A stretch of DNA of 64,000 nt from Akkermansia muciniphila (GTDB taxonomy: Bacteria; Verrucomicrobiota; Verrucomicrobiia; Limisphaerales; UBA11320): the NCBI GenBank assembly GCA_945861575.1, contig CAMAVD010000004.1:1-64000 (forward strand), in the 5' to 3' direction. This document shows positions 18,855 to 28,232 of this stretch, piece after piece. The stretch's first letter is position 1. The number at the start of each line of letters is the position of its first letter. Below the pieces are notes generated by a model that saw only the letters and a program-made list of their open reading frames with translations, was not told the origin of the DNA and searched no databases. A program made the translations under genes and the position numbers.

Positions 18855-21800
18855 ATGAAGATCAAAAATCGAATCAGAGAGGTCTGTTTCCTCATCATCG
18901 GCTGCGCTGCATTGGTCGGAACGCCGACGGTGCGGTCGGCCGACCATCCACTCTTCGCCCGCACCAACCTGATGGCCTGGTGCATTGTACCCTTCGACGC
19001 CAAAAAGCGCGGCCCCGAGGAACGCGCGGCGATGATGGAACAGCTCGGCTTCAAACATTTTGCCTACGACTATCGCGCCGAACACCTCCCGCAGTTCGAC
19101 GCGGAGATCGCCGCATGCAAAAAGCACGGTGTGGGCTTCGATGCGTGGTGGTTTCCCACCGTGATGAACGACGAGGCCCGGCTCATCCTCGAGGTGCTGA
19201 AGCGAAACAACGTGAAAGCGCAACTCTGGGTCACGGGTGGCGGCGATCCCACGAAGACCTCGGAGGAACAGCGCGCGCGTGTGGAGGCGGAGGCCAAGCG
19301 CATTCGTTCCATCGCAGAAGCCGCCGCCCCGATCGGTTGCACGGTAGCGCTCTACAATCACGGCGGCTGGTTCGGTGAACCGGAGAACCAAGTGCAGATC
19401 ATCCGTCGCCTCCAGCAAGACGGCATCCGCAACGTCGGCATCGTATACAATCAGCATCATGGGCACGATCATCTTGACCGTTTCGCCACGCTACTCGAAG
19501 CCATGAAGCCCCACCTCCTCGTGCTGAATCTCAATGGCATGACGCGCAACGGCGACAAGGTGGGAAAAAAAATCCTTCCGCTCGGTCAAGGCGATCTCGA
19601 TCTTGGGCTGCTAAAGACGATTCGCGATAGCGGCTGGCGAGGGCCCATCGGCATTCTCAATCACACCGACGAGGACGCCGAGGCTCGCCTGCGCGACAAC
19701 CTCGACGGCCTGGATTGGCTCGTGCCGCAACTCGATGGCAAACCCGCTGGGCCAAAGCCGACGCCACGCAGCTGGCGTGAACCGGCCCCGCCCGCCGCAC
19801 CGAAAAAGTCCGTCGGCCAAGCCTCGCTCTCGCCGGCGTTCGGCCAGGCGCTGAGCGGCGGAATGGTCGTGGAAGGCAAGGCCGAGTATCGCTCGCGACC
19901 CATCACTGTCGAATGCCGCGCCAAGATCGACAGCAAGGGTGAATTTAACATTCTCGTCGCCAGCGACTCCAAGGCGTCGGCGGAACATTGGGAGCTATAC
20001 ACCTACGCCGGCAGCGGGGTTCTGAGTCTCTATCAGCCGGGACGGGGTGGCGAAGTGCGTTCGGATGTGGATGTCTGTGACGGCCGCTGGCATACACTGG
20101 CCGCCGTGATCGAACCGGATCGCGTCCGCCTTTACATCGACGGGAAGCTGGTGAAAGACGCTCCGACCAAACCGTTGACGGGAACACCGATTCCCGGGGG
20201 CCTGGCGTTCGGAGCCTTGGTGGAAGGCGGGATCGGCTGCGACGGTGTGATCGACGACGTGCGACTTTCCAGAGGCGTGCGTGCCATTTCGGATATGTCG
20301 AGTGAGCCGCTCAAGAGAGACGCTCAAACCATTGGCCTTTGGAGCTTCGACGACTCGAAGGCCTCCATTCGGCCGCCACCCGATCCGTGGGCTGTCGAGG
20401 ATGCAAAGGCACGGGCCGCTTTGCCCGAGTTCCAGGAGATACCCGCAGCCAAGCTCGCCGAACTCACTCCCGCCGCGAACTGGCCGCGCGTCGAATCCGT
20501 AACCAACTGGCATCGGTCGCTCGGGGATGCGACTTCGAGCCGCTTCTCGGCGCTCGCGCAGATTAACCGCGAGAACGTGAAGCGCCTCGAGGTCGCGTGG
20601 ACCTATCACTCGAAGGACGGCGTCGGTAACATCCAGTGCAATCCGATCATCGTGGACGGCGTGATGTTCGCGCCGACGGCCGGTCATCACATCGTTGCCC
20701 TGGATGCCGCCACCGGAGTCGAGCTGTGGCGATTCAAGCCGGAGATTCGCAAGGGCGGGATGCGTCTCGAAGATTTCCCGGCGCGCCGCGGGCTGCTCTT
20801 CTGGCCTGGTGATGGGGAAGCGCCCGCGCGGATTCTCTTCACCTGCGGCAATTGGATCTACGCGCTCGATCCGAAGACAGGCCAGCCCCTCGGCGGCTTC
20901 GGCGACAACGGCCGTACAGTCCTTCCCACCGGCGGCACAGTGGCGGGCGCGGTGTTCAAGAACGTCCTCGTCGTGCCCGGCTTCAACCGGGATGTGTTCG
21001 GCTGCGACATCCGGAGCGGGAAACCACTGTGGACCTTTCACACCCTGCCGCAACCCGGGGAGTATGGTCACGAGACCTGGAGCCGGGTTTCGGACGGGGC
21101 CAATTGTTGGGGCGGCATGGCGCTCGATGAGCAACGAGGCATTGCCTATCTGGCGACGGGCTCGCCGAAGCCGAACTTCGTCGGCACCGGACATCATGGC
21201 GACAACCTGTTTTCGAACTGCCTCCTCGCGCTCGACGCGCTGACCGGAAAGCGCCTCTGGCACTTTCAGGAGATTCGCCATGACATCTGGGACTGGGATA
21301 TCCCCGCGCCTCCGAACCTGGTGACCGTGAATCGCGACGGCAAGCGCGTGGATGCTGTCGCCCAGGTCACCAAGCTCGGCAACACGCTCCTGCTCGATCG
21401 CGTGACCGGCCAGCCGTTATTTCCCGTCCGTCTGCGCCGGGCGCCGACCTCGAAACTGCCCGGCGAACAAACCGCGCCGTATCAGCCCGACATCCAACTG
21501 CCCGAGCCATTCGCGCGCCAGCAGTTCAGCCCTGCCGAGGTGACCACGCGCAGTGAGGAGGCGCGTGGATACATCGAGAAGCGCGTGGCGAATGTGAACT
21601 CCGGCTGGTTCGAGCCGTTCGAGGAAGGCAAGCCGACGGTACTTTACAACATTCATGGCGGCGCCGAGTGGACCGGGGCGGCGTTCGACCCGACCAGCGG
21701 CTGCCTCTATGTGAGTGCCAACGAGATTCCGTGGATTGTCACCGTCTTTAGCGATGAACCCGAGCCGGCGCCCGATCCAAAGAACCCGACCTTGGGTGAG

Positions 21801-22472
21801 AAGCTGTATCAGCAGAACTGCGCGTCCTGTCACGGCCCGGATCGAATCGGGATCGGCACCGCTCCGCCGTTGCGCGGCTTGCGACATCGCCTTAGGGATT
21901 CTGACGTGCTGGCGTTGCTCAAGACCGGACGCAACCTGATGCCGCCCGCACCACCGATGACGGAGGCCGAACAGAAGGCGCTGCTCGACTTCATCTTCCT
22001 GCGCGACCGCACCCAGCCGGTGAGCCCCGCAAAACCTTCACGCCCGGCCTACACCCACAACGGCTATCCGAAGCTGCTCGACCACGAAAACTATCCCGGG
22101 AACAAACCGCCGTGGGGCACGCTCAATTGCGTGGACCTGAACACGGGCAAGCTGCGTTGGAAAGTTCCCCTCGGCGAATACCCCGAGCTCACCGCGCAGG
22201 GTGTTCCGAAGACCGGCACGGAAAACTTTGGCGGCGCGGTGGTGACGGCGGGTGGTCTCGTCTTCTGCTCCGGCACGCGCGACAACCTGATTCGCGCCTT
22301 TGATGCGAAGACCGGCGACGAACTCTGGTCGCACCAACTGCCGCTGCACGGCACCGCGCCGCCCGCGACCTATTCCGTGAAGGGTCGTCAGTTCGTTGTC
22401 ATCGCGGCGACAGGTGGCGGCAAGCTCGGGGGAGCGACCGGAGACGCCTGGGTGGCGTTCGCGATTCCTTGA
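18855..22472 (+). CDS. Four-module fusion: TIM-barrel - LamG - PQQ dehydrogenase with inserted cytochrome c
   Basis: This is a secreted 1205-residue protein with a signal peptide (about residues 10-28). Residues about 35-310 look like a sugar-isomerase-type TIM barrel (AYDYRAEHLPQFDAEIAACK, FDAWWFP, WRGPIGILNHTDEDAEARLR). Residues about 320-510 look like a LamG/concanavalin module (RPITVECRAKIDSKGEFNIL, GRWHTLAAVIEPDRVRLYID, GVIDDVRLSRGVRA). From about 540 there is a quinoprotein dehydrogenase beta-propeller with repeated blades (HHIVALDAATGVELWRF, WIYALDPKTGQPLGGFGDNG, GKPLWTFHT, RHDIWDWDIPAPP). A cytochrome c module with CASCH at about residues 989-993 is inserted in the propeller before its last blades (GKLRWKVPLGEYPEL, AFDAKTGDELW). 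PQQ dehydrogenases of this layout oxidise alcohols or sugars in the periplasm and pass electrons to haem. The added barrel and LamG modules are unusual. SD AAAGGA lies upstream. GC-rich third positions stand out from neighbours. Confidence 0.85.
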   Translation: MKIKNRIREVCFLIIGCAALVGTPTVRSADHPLFARTNLMAWCIVPFDAKKRGPEERAAMMEQLGFKHFAYDYRAEHLPQFDAEIAACKKHGVGFDAWWFPTVMNDEARLILEVLKRNNVKAQLWVTGGGDPTKTSEEQRARVEAEAKRIRSIAEAAAPIGCTVALYNHGGWFGEPENQVQIIRRLQQDGIRNVGIVYNQHHGHDHLDRFATLLEAMKPHLLVLNLNGMTRNGDKVGKKILPLGQGDLDLGLLKTIRDSGWRGPIGILNHTDEDAEARLRDNLDGLDWLVPQLDGKPAGPKPTPRSWREPAPPAAPKKSVGQASLSPAFGQALSGGMVVEGKAEYRSRPITVECRAKIDSKGEFNILVASDSKASAEHWELYTYAGSGVLSLYQPGRGGEVRSDVDVCDGRWHTLAAVIEPDRVRLYIDGKLVKDAPTKPLTGTPIPGGLAFGALVEGGIGCDGVIDDVRLSRGVRAISDMSSEPLKRDAQTIGLWSFDDSKASIRPPPDPWAVEDAKARAALPEFQEIPAAKLAELTPAANWPRVESVTNWHRSLGDATSSRFSALAQINRENVKRLEVAWTYHSKDGVGNIQCNPIIVDGVMFAPTAGHHIVALDAATGVELWRFKPEIRKGGMRLEDFPARRGLLFWPGDGEAPARILFTCGNWIYALDPKTGQPLGGFGDNGRTVLPTGGTVAGAVFKNVLVVPGFNRDVFGCDIRSGKPLWTFHTLPQPGEYGHETWSRVSDGANCWGGMALDEQRGIAYLATGSPKPNFVGTGHHGDNLFSNCLLALDALTGKRLWHFQEIRHDIWDWDIPAPPNLVTVNRDGKRVDAVAQVTKLGNTLLLDRVTGQPLFPVRLRRAPTSKLPGEQTAPYQPDIQLPEPFARQQFSPAEVTTRSEEARGYIEKRVANVNSGWFEPFEEGKPTVLYNIHGGAEWTGAAFDPTSGCLYVSANEIPWIVTVFSDEPEPAPDPKNPTLGEKLYQQNCASCHGPDRIGIGTAPPLRGLRHRLRDSDVLALLKTGRNLMPPAPPMTEAEQKALLDFIFLRDRTQPVSPAKPSRPAYTHNGYPKLLDHENYPGNKPPWGTLNCVDLNTGKLRWKVPLGEYPELTAQGVPKTGTENFGGAVVTAGGLVFCSGTRDNLIRAFDAKTGDELWSHQLPLHGTAPPATYSVKGRQFVVIAATGGGKLGGATGDAWVAFAIP

Positions 22473-22618
22473 CCTACCAGGGTGCCGCGCTAAGGTCCGG
22501 GTGGGTTCAGAACCCGATCGATACATGTCTGTCTGTCGAACGTGAAGAACCCGGTGCGGTTCGATTCGAGTATCACGTCTAGAGTTCTATTCCGCACCAA
22601 GATCGCTTGTTACTAATC

Positions 22619-25438
22619 ATGCGCCCATCAGCTCTCATCTTGTCCTTTGTCGTTCTACTCTCGTTCCAGTCCTTCGGGGCCGGGAACCTCTCATGGGAAC
22701 GCCTTCGCGCGCCCGGGTTCTGGGAGAAACAGTTCGGAGGAGTCCTGGAGGCTCATGATGGCTTCGCGTGGTATCGGTGCTTTGTCCGGGTGCCAGCAGA
22801 CTGGAAGGGAGAGACGCTCACCCTCGATCTAGGCCGGATCGATGACTGCGACGAGACGTTCTTCAACGGATCGAAGATCGGCACCAGCGGCTCCATTGAA
22901 CCGTTCCGCTCGGCTTCTGGCGACGCGCGGCGCTACACAATCCCCGCTGACCAAGTCCGCGCGGGTGAGTGGAACCTGCTGGCAATCCGGGTCTGGGACG
23001 GCGGCGGTGCAGGAGGGATCGCTTCGGGGCCGTTGAAACTCAGCTGCGCCAAGGGTTCCATGAGCCTCTCAGGGCTATGGGAATTTCAAAAGGGTGACGA
23101 CGCGGCTCGCGCACAATGGCCCGCGGGTCTGGACAACGCAGCCCGCTCGCAGCTTGCAGAGGCATTTGCCGCCCAAGCCGGATCGAGATTCGGGAGTTCC
23201 ATCGATACCAGCCCGCTCGCCGGCACCCAGCCGTTGACCCTGGGCGGAGATATTGCTTCCGAACTCGTGGCTGGAGTGGATCGGTTTCTGTTGCGTGAAA
23301 CCGCCCGCTCTCTGGAGCGCCGTCCCGCCTTCTGGAAACGGGATTTTTCCTCACCGGACGCCTACCTGCGCTCGATCCAAACCAACCGCGATCGGCTCGC
23401 ATTCATCGTCGGCGCGCGCGACAAGCGTGTGGCGACACCGTCGATGGAGCTGCTTGCCACGGTGGATCAACCCGCACTGGTCGGCGGGGGACAGGGCTAC
23501 GAGATCCACTCCGTCCGGTGGCCGGCCTTTGGTTCAGTGCATGGCGAGGGGCTGCTCCTCACCCCCGTCGGCCGCACCCCCGTGGCAGACGTGATCGCCA
23601 TCCCCGACGCCGGCCAGACGCCAGAGCAGATCTGCGGACTGGTCGAAGGCGTGCCGGCCGAGTCCCAATATGCGCGACGTCTGGCTGAGAGCGGGTGCCG
23701 CGTGATCATCCCGACTGTGATTGACCGCAGCCGCGGGCCCCACCTGGATCGCACCCGCATCAGCGCACGACAGTTCCTCTATCACGCCGCCTTTGAACTC
23801 GGCCGCCACCTCATTGGCTATGAGGTGCAAAAAGTTCTGGCCGCGGTGGACTGGTATGTGCAGACCGGGGCCAAGTCCGGAGATCGGCAACGGATTGGCG
23901 TGATCGGATGGGGCGAGGGCGGGTTGCTTGCCCTCTACGCTGGAGCCCTCGATCCTCGCATCGACGCCGTCGGCGTGAGCGGATACTTCGAGGATCGCAG
24001 TCGCCTATGGGAAGAGCCGATTGATCGCAATGTCCATGGACTCCTGGAGCAGTTTGGCGACGCCGAACTGGCCAGCCTGATTGCCCCGCGCGCCCTCGTC
24101 ATCGAGGCTGCGGGTGGCCCGCAGCTCACGATGACCTACAGGGACGGGGGCGCGCCAGCCCGGCTTAGGACTCCGGATCTGGGCGTTGTCACGCAGGAAG
24201 TGGCCCGCGCCCGCGCCCTCGTGCGGGATCTCCAGCCCGCCGCCCCCATCGAACTGGTGGTGAGCGGCGATGGTTCCGGGCCCTTCGGAAGCGAACCTGC
24301 GTTGACCGCGTTCCTCCGGACGGCAGCCCCGGGCGCGAGCCTGGCGGGGTCGGGCGCCCGACCCGAACAACGCCGCACCCCGGTGGACGCCCCGGGGCGA
24401 CAGCTCCGGCAGTTGACCGAAATGGATGCGCACACGCAGCGCCTGCTCATGAACAGCCCTGAGGTCAGACGGGAGTTCATGAAGAAGCTGGATACGCGTT
24501 CGCTCGACGCCTATACGCGGAGCAGCGAGTGGTATCGGGAGTACTTCGCGGAGGAAGTCATCGGCCGCTTCGATCACCCGCTGCTGCCTCCGAATGTCCG
24601 GACCCGCAAGGCCTACGATGAAGAGAAGTGGGTGGGCTATGAAGTGGTGTTGGACGTTTTCCAGGACGTGATCGCCTACGGCATCCTGCTTCTGCCGCGC
24701 GATCTCAAGCCGGGCGAGAAACGTCCGGTGGTGGTTTGCCAGCATGGGTTGGAAGGACGTCCGCAGGATATTGTGACCGGGGACAATCAGTTCTACCACG
24801 ACTTTGCGGCCCGGCTCGCCGACCGCGGGTTCATCACCTTTGCGCCACAAAATCTCTACATCTTCGAAGACCGCTTCCGCACCCTCCAGCGGAAGAGCAA
24901 TCCGCTCAAGAAAACGCTGTTCTCGACCATCGTTCCGCAGCACCAGCAGATCGTGAACTGGCTCAAGACCCTGCCGGGGGTGGACGCCCAGCGCATCGCC
25001 TTTTACGGCCTGAGTTACGGGGGCAAGTCGGCCATGAGGATTCCTCCGTTGGTGCCGGACTATGTGCTCTCCATCTGTTCAGCGGATTTCAACGAGTGGG
25101 TCGGTAAGAACGCCGCCACAGCGGGGACCGCCGGCCGCTATAGCTATGTCTGGGGTGGGGAGTATGAGATTTTTGAGTTCGATCTCGGCAGCACCTTCAA
25201 CTACGCCGAGATGGCGGCCCTCATCGCCCCACGGCCGTTCATGGTCGAGCGCGGCCATTTCGACGGTGTGGCACCCGATGAAACCGTGGCCTGGGAATTT
25301 GCCAAAGTGAACTTTCTTTATGCCGCCAAGCTTGGTATTGGCGATCGCTGTGAGATGGAAACGTTCGTGGGACCGCACACCATCAACGGCCAGGGAACCT
25401 ACGAGTTCCTGCACAAACACCTCCGCTGGCCAAAGTGA
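22619..25438 (+). CDS. Exported two-lobed alpha/beta hydrolase (acetyl-xylan-esterase-like) with jelly-roll N-terminus
   Basis: The 939 residues carry a signal peptide, then a beta-galactosidase-like jelly-roll (WYRCFVRVPADWKGETLTLD, ETFFNGSKIG, NLLAIRVWDGGGAGGI). Two alpha/beta hydrolase regions follow. In the first, the nucleophile elbow reads GWGEGG (about residue 430), with Gly where Ser is expected, so this lobe is probably inactive. In the second, the elbow is GLSYGG (about residue 797) and PHTINGQGT near the end could supply the catalytic His. The second lobe resembles acetyl xylan esterase/dienelactone hydrolase families. ATG 22619 is preferred to the TTG at 22607. Its stop overlaps the GTG start of the broken PSCyt1 gene (GTGA), so the two were once translationally coupled. 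The substrate is not known; an esterified polysaccharide is a guess. Confidence 0.75.
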   Translation: MRPSALILSFVVLLSFQSFGAGNLSWERLRAPGFWEKQFGGVLEAHDGFAWYRCFVRVPADWKGETLTLDLGRIDDCDETFFNGSKIGTSGSIEPFRSASGDARRYTIPADQVRAGEWNLLAIRVWDGGGAGGIASGPLKLSCAKGSMSLSGLWEFQKGDDAARAQWPAGLDNAARSQLAEAFAAQAGSRFGSSIDTSPLAGTQPLTLGGDIASELVAGVDRFLLRETARSLERRPAFWKRDFSSPDAYLRSIQTNRDRLAFIVGARDKRVATPSMELLATVDQPALVGGGQGYEIHSVRWPAFGSVHGEGLLLTPVGRTPVADVIAIPDAGQTPEQICGLVEGVPAESQYARRLAESGCRVIIPTVIDRSRGPHLDRTRISARQFLYHAAFELGRHLIGYEVQKVLAAVDWYVQTGAKSGDRQRIGVIGWGEGGLLALYAGALDPRIDAVGVSGYFEDRSRLWEEPIDRNVHGLLEQFGDAELASLIAPRALVIEAAGGPQLTMTYRDGGAPARLRTPDLGVVTQEVARARALVRDLQPAAPIELVVSGDGSGPFGSEPALTAFLRTAAPGASLAGSGARPEQRRTPVDAPGRQLRQLTEMDAHTQRLLMNSPEVRREFMKKLDTRSLDAYTRSSEWYREYFAEEVIGRFDHPLLPPNVRTRKAYDEEKWVGYEVVLDVFQDVIAYGILLLPRDLKPGEKRPVVVCQHGLEGRPQDIVTGDNQFYHDFAARLADRGFITFAPQNLYIFEDRFRTLQRKSNPLKKTLFSTIVPQHQQIVNWLKTLPGVDAQRIAFYGLSYGGKSAMRIPPLVPDYVLSICSADFNEWVGKNAATAGTAGRYSYVWGGEYEIFEFDLGSTFNYAEMAALIAPRPFMVERGHFDGVAPDETVAWEFAKVNFLYAAKLGIGDRCEMETFVGPHTINGQGTYEFLHKHLRWPK

Positions 25439-26104
25439 ACAACCATAAACTTAAGAGCGCATTCGTCGGAATGACACCGGGGGCATCCACCCGCGCGGTG
25501 GCTGCCGCCGCGTTGCTGGCTTGGGTCACGCTCACCGCTGCCGCTGCGACTCCTCGGGCAAAACAGATGCCGGTGGATTTCAACCGCGAGATCCGCCCCA
25601 TCCTCTCCGACCACTGCTTCCCCTGCCATGGACCGGATGAAAAGCAACGCAAGGCCGGCCTGCGATTGGACCTCAAGGAAGCGGTCTTTGCGACCAAGGA
25701 TGGCGTCACTCTCGTCGTGCCGGGACGGAGCGAGGCGAGCGCGCTGATTCAGCGAGTGACCCATTCTGACCCCTGACCCGGGCGAGATCATGCCCCCGCC
25801 GAAAGCGGGCAAGAAGCTCACACCCACACAACTCGGAAAGCTTCGGCAATGGATTAATGAAGGTGCAGCCTGGAGCGGGCACTGGGCTTTTCAGCCACCC
25901 ACTCGTCCCGCCACGCCCGCGGTACGCAGGAAGGGCTGGGTGCAAAATTCCATCGATGCATTTGTGTTGGCGCGGCTGGAACAAGACAAGTTGTTGCCGC
26001 AGGTGGAGGCGGATCCATGCCGACTCTGCCAAGGACCACTCGAAAGCAAGGAGGCCAAGGCACCAGTGAATGTGCAGAAGGTGGAAGCCGTATCAAGACA
26101 CTGA
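25435..26104 (+). pseudogene. Broken PSCyt1/PSCyt2 gene (7-bp duplication, then loss of the 3' part)
   Basis: A GTG at 25435 opens a signal peptide followed by a PSCyt1 haem domain (VDFNREIRPILSDHCFPCHG, GLRLDLKEAVFATKDG). It stops at 25774-25776 after HSDP. The frame resumes with GEIMPPPKAGKKLTPTQLGK, LRQWINEGAAWSGHWAFQPP and IDAFVLARLEQDKLLPQVEA. The break coincides with CTGACCC repeated in tandem (25766-25772 and 25773-25779); removing one copy restores HSDPGEIMPPP exactly. After about 26020 the homology to DUF1549 ends in unrelated sequence, so most of DUF1549 and all of DUF1553 are gone. This is a doubly damaged relative of the two intact PSD1 genes in this window. Confidence 0.82.
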
Positions 26105-26221
26105 TACTCCGTCAACGGACGCATTTATCGTTGACCCAGGCTTGGCTCCGTCTTCATCTTCGGCGGTGTTAAAACCAATCACTGAACACTCTGCCACTTC
26201 TCACCCCGGCGAACAGCTCTT

Positions 26222-26590
26222 ATGGTAAAACTCATCGCCCTCTTGAAACGCAAAACTGGCATGTCACGTGAGGAATTTAAGCGGCGCTGGTTGATTGATC
26301 ACACCAAGCTCTCCTCACAGCTGCCCGATTGCCGAGAATACCGCATCAACATTTCGCTCGATCATCAGCCGGACGGGGACGGCGTCGAGCCGCTCTACGA
26401 TGGCACGGCCGAATTGTGGTGGGACAGCGTCGCTACGATGGAGCGTTGCTTTTCCACGGAGATCGCCGGTATCGCCGGTCGGGATGCCGATGCTTTTTGT
26501 GACATCCGTATCCACATCTTCACGGAGGAATTCAGCGTCATCCACGGGGGTAAGGCGGTGCAACCCCCGCAACTCCGAACCACTCCATGA
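26222..26590 (+). CDS. EthD domain protein
   Basis: The 122-residue product matches the EthD family of small dimeric alpha+beta-barrel proteins: VKLIALLKRKTGMSREEFKR, then RWLIDHTKLSSQLPDCREYR, with AELWWDSVATMERCF in the second half. EthD was first found in ethyl tert-butyl ether degradation clusters. Most members have no proven activity and may bind or convert small metabolites. The stop codon overlaps the start of the ribokinase gene (ATGA), so the two are translationally coupled. The gene looks intact although it sits between broken genes. Confidence 0.8.
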   Translation: MVKLIALLKRKTGMSREEFKRRWLIDHTKLSSQLPDCREYRINISLDHQPDGDGVEPLYDGTAELWWDSVATMERCFSTEIAGIAGRDADAFCDIRIHIFTEEFSVIHGGKAVQPPQLRTTP

Positions 26591-27528
26591 ACTCAGATCC
26601 GCGCGTGTGCGTGGTCGGGAGCTCCATGCACGATCAGATCACGAGAGCGGCTCGGCTGCCGAATCCTGGAGAGACTCTCGTGGGGAGCAGCTACGTCACT
26701 GGCTTTGGCGGCAAGGGCTCCAACCAGGCGGTCATGGCCGCGCGTCTGGGCGCGAGCGTGACGATGGTGGTCAAGCTCGGCAACGATGCTATTGGAAAGG
26801 AGACGGCCCGGCACTACGCCGAAGAACAGATCCAAACGGATTTTGTGTTCTTCGACGACCGGCTGTCCTCCGGCGTCGCGCCGATCTGGGTGGACGAGAA
26901 GACCGGACAGAACAGCATCCTCGTCGTGCCCGGCGCGAACCGGGCGCTGACTCCGCAGGAAGTGCGGCGGGCCACCGACTCCCTACAGTCCGCCCAGGTC
27001 GTGGTCTGCCAGATGGAGATTTCCATGGAGTGCAACCTCGAGGCATTCCGGATTGCGAAGGAGGCTCCATCGGTGCTGACCATTTTGAACCCGGCACCCA
27101 GCACGCCGGTGTCCGATGAAATGCTGCGCCTGACCGATCTGCTGGCACCCAACGAAAGCGAAGCTGCGGCGCTGAGCGGATTGCCCGTTTCAAATCTCGC
27201 TGAGGCAGAGCGAGCAGCCCGTGCGTTGCAGGCACGTGGTGCTCGCACAGTCCTGATCACGCTCGGCGCGAATGGCGCCTTGGCCGTGACTCAGGATGGC
27301 GAAGTGATTCATGTCGCGGCGCCGGCGGTGAAAGCGGTGGATACCACCGGTGCGGGGGACTGTTTCATCGGCAGCCTCGCGTATTTCATGGCGGTGGGTT
27401 TCGGTTTGAGATCTGCCATGGAGAAGGCCTGCGTCATCGCCAGTCGCAGCGTCACTGCGATGGGCACGCAATCATCGTTTCCCGGTAGAGATGCACTGGA
27501 TCCGTCGCTGTTTGCCGTCCCTGGTTAG
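26587..27528 (+). CDS. rbsK: Ribokinase-like PfkB family sugar kinase
   Basis: This kinase would phosphorylate a furanose sugar, most likely ribose to ribose 5-phosphate. The 313 residues have the N-terminal sugar-binding glycine motif GGKGSNQAVMAARLG and the NPAP and NESEA motifs typical of ribokinase. The C-terminal PfkB signature DTTGAGDCFIGSLAYFM carries the catalytic Asp. The start ATG overlaps the EthD stop by four bases. No ribose transporter or rbsD is nearby, so the physiological substrate is not fixed by context. Confidence 0.88.
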   Translation: MNSDPRVCVVGSSMHDQITRAARLPNPGETLVGSSYVTGFGGKGSNQAVMAARLGASVTMVVKLGNDAIGKETARHYAEEQIQTDFVFFDDRLSSGVAPIWVDEKTGQNSILVVPGANRALTPQEVRRATDSLQSAQVVVCQMEISMECNLEAFRIAKEAPSVLTILNPAPSTPVSDEMLRLTDLLAPNESEAAALSGLPVSNLAEAERAARALQARGARTVLITLGANGALAVTQDGEVIHVAAPAVKAVDTTGAGDCFIGSLAYFMAVGFGLRSAMEKACVIASRSVTAMGTQSSFPGRDALDPSLFAVPG

Positions 27529-27581
27529 CGCACCCTGCCCATCTGAGTGTTCACATCCACGCCTGAACCGCCCATACTCTC

Positions 27582-28118
27582 ATGAACTCGAACCACTTTG
27601 CCCCGTCGATCCGGCTCCTGTTTGTTTGGACACTGATCGCCGCCTTCCTGCCCGTGTCGGTTCCAGCACTCACGCTGGAACTGCAACGCCGCGATCCTGC
27701 TACGGGTGCGATCAAGATTCAGAAGGAGGAGGCCGATCCGAAGCGCGTCGGCGTCATCGCCGTGGATGTCTGGAACTTTCATTGGTGCAAGACAGCGACG
27801 ATGCGCGTGGATGCCTTCGTGCCGAGGATGAACAAGGCGCTCGAGGCTGCTCGTGCGCTCGGCATGACGGTCATGCTGTGTCCGAGCGACGTGGTGGAAA
27901 ACTACGCAGGCTACCCGCAACGCGAAGCCATCTTCGCTCTTCCGAGAGTCACGGTGCCCAAGGTCATGGAGGTGACCTGTCCACCGGTGCCGGACGCTGG
28001 CTGCTACGACCGCGCACCCGGCGCCACAGAACGCTCCCACCAATTTCCCCCCAGCAGGCCAGGTGAAGGGCGCCCATTCGTATCGAGACGCTGCCTTCGG
28101 ATGGCTGCGTGCTCGTGA
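27582..28118 (+). pseudogene. Truncated isochorismatase-like cysteine hydrolase
   Basis: After a signal peptide, residues about 30-145 match the first half of the exported isochorismatase-type hydrolases common in planctomycetes and verrucomicrobia: VGVIAVDVWNFHWCKTATMR (with the catalytic Asp), MNKALEAARALGMTVMLCPS and PQREAIFALPRVTVPKVMEV. After PPVPDAG the resemblance stops and about 35 unrelated residues follow before the stop. The segment with the catalytic Cys is absent. The next 270 bases hold pieces of other genes, so this is a deletion remnant. Confidence 0.68.
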
Positions 28119-28167
28119 TTCGCGAAGCGTCTTGTGGAGAGCGGTAGCCCTCTACCGCCTTCCCCTC

Positions 28168-28224
28168 CCGGCCAATGGGGCACCCTTGCTGGGACGTGTT
28201 GATGAACTGGCCATCTACAGGACG
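28168..28224 (+). pseudogene. Small LamG-module fragment
   Basis: The short frame PANGAPLLGRVDELAIYRT ends in the pattern G-x-V/I-D-E-L-A-I-Y, which closes LamG/concanavalin modules (as in IDDVRLSRGVRA of the PQQ fusion at 18855). No start codon or flanking domain belongs to it. It appears to be a scrap of a larger exported protein left between two other remnants. Confidence 0.4.
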
Positions 28225-28232
28225 ATCGAATC

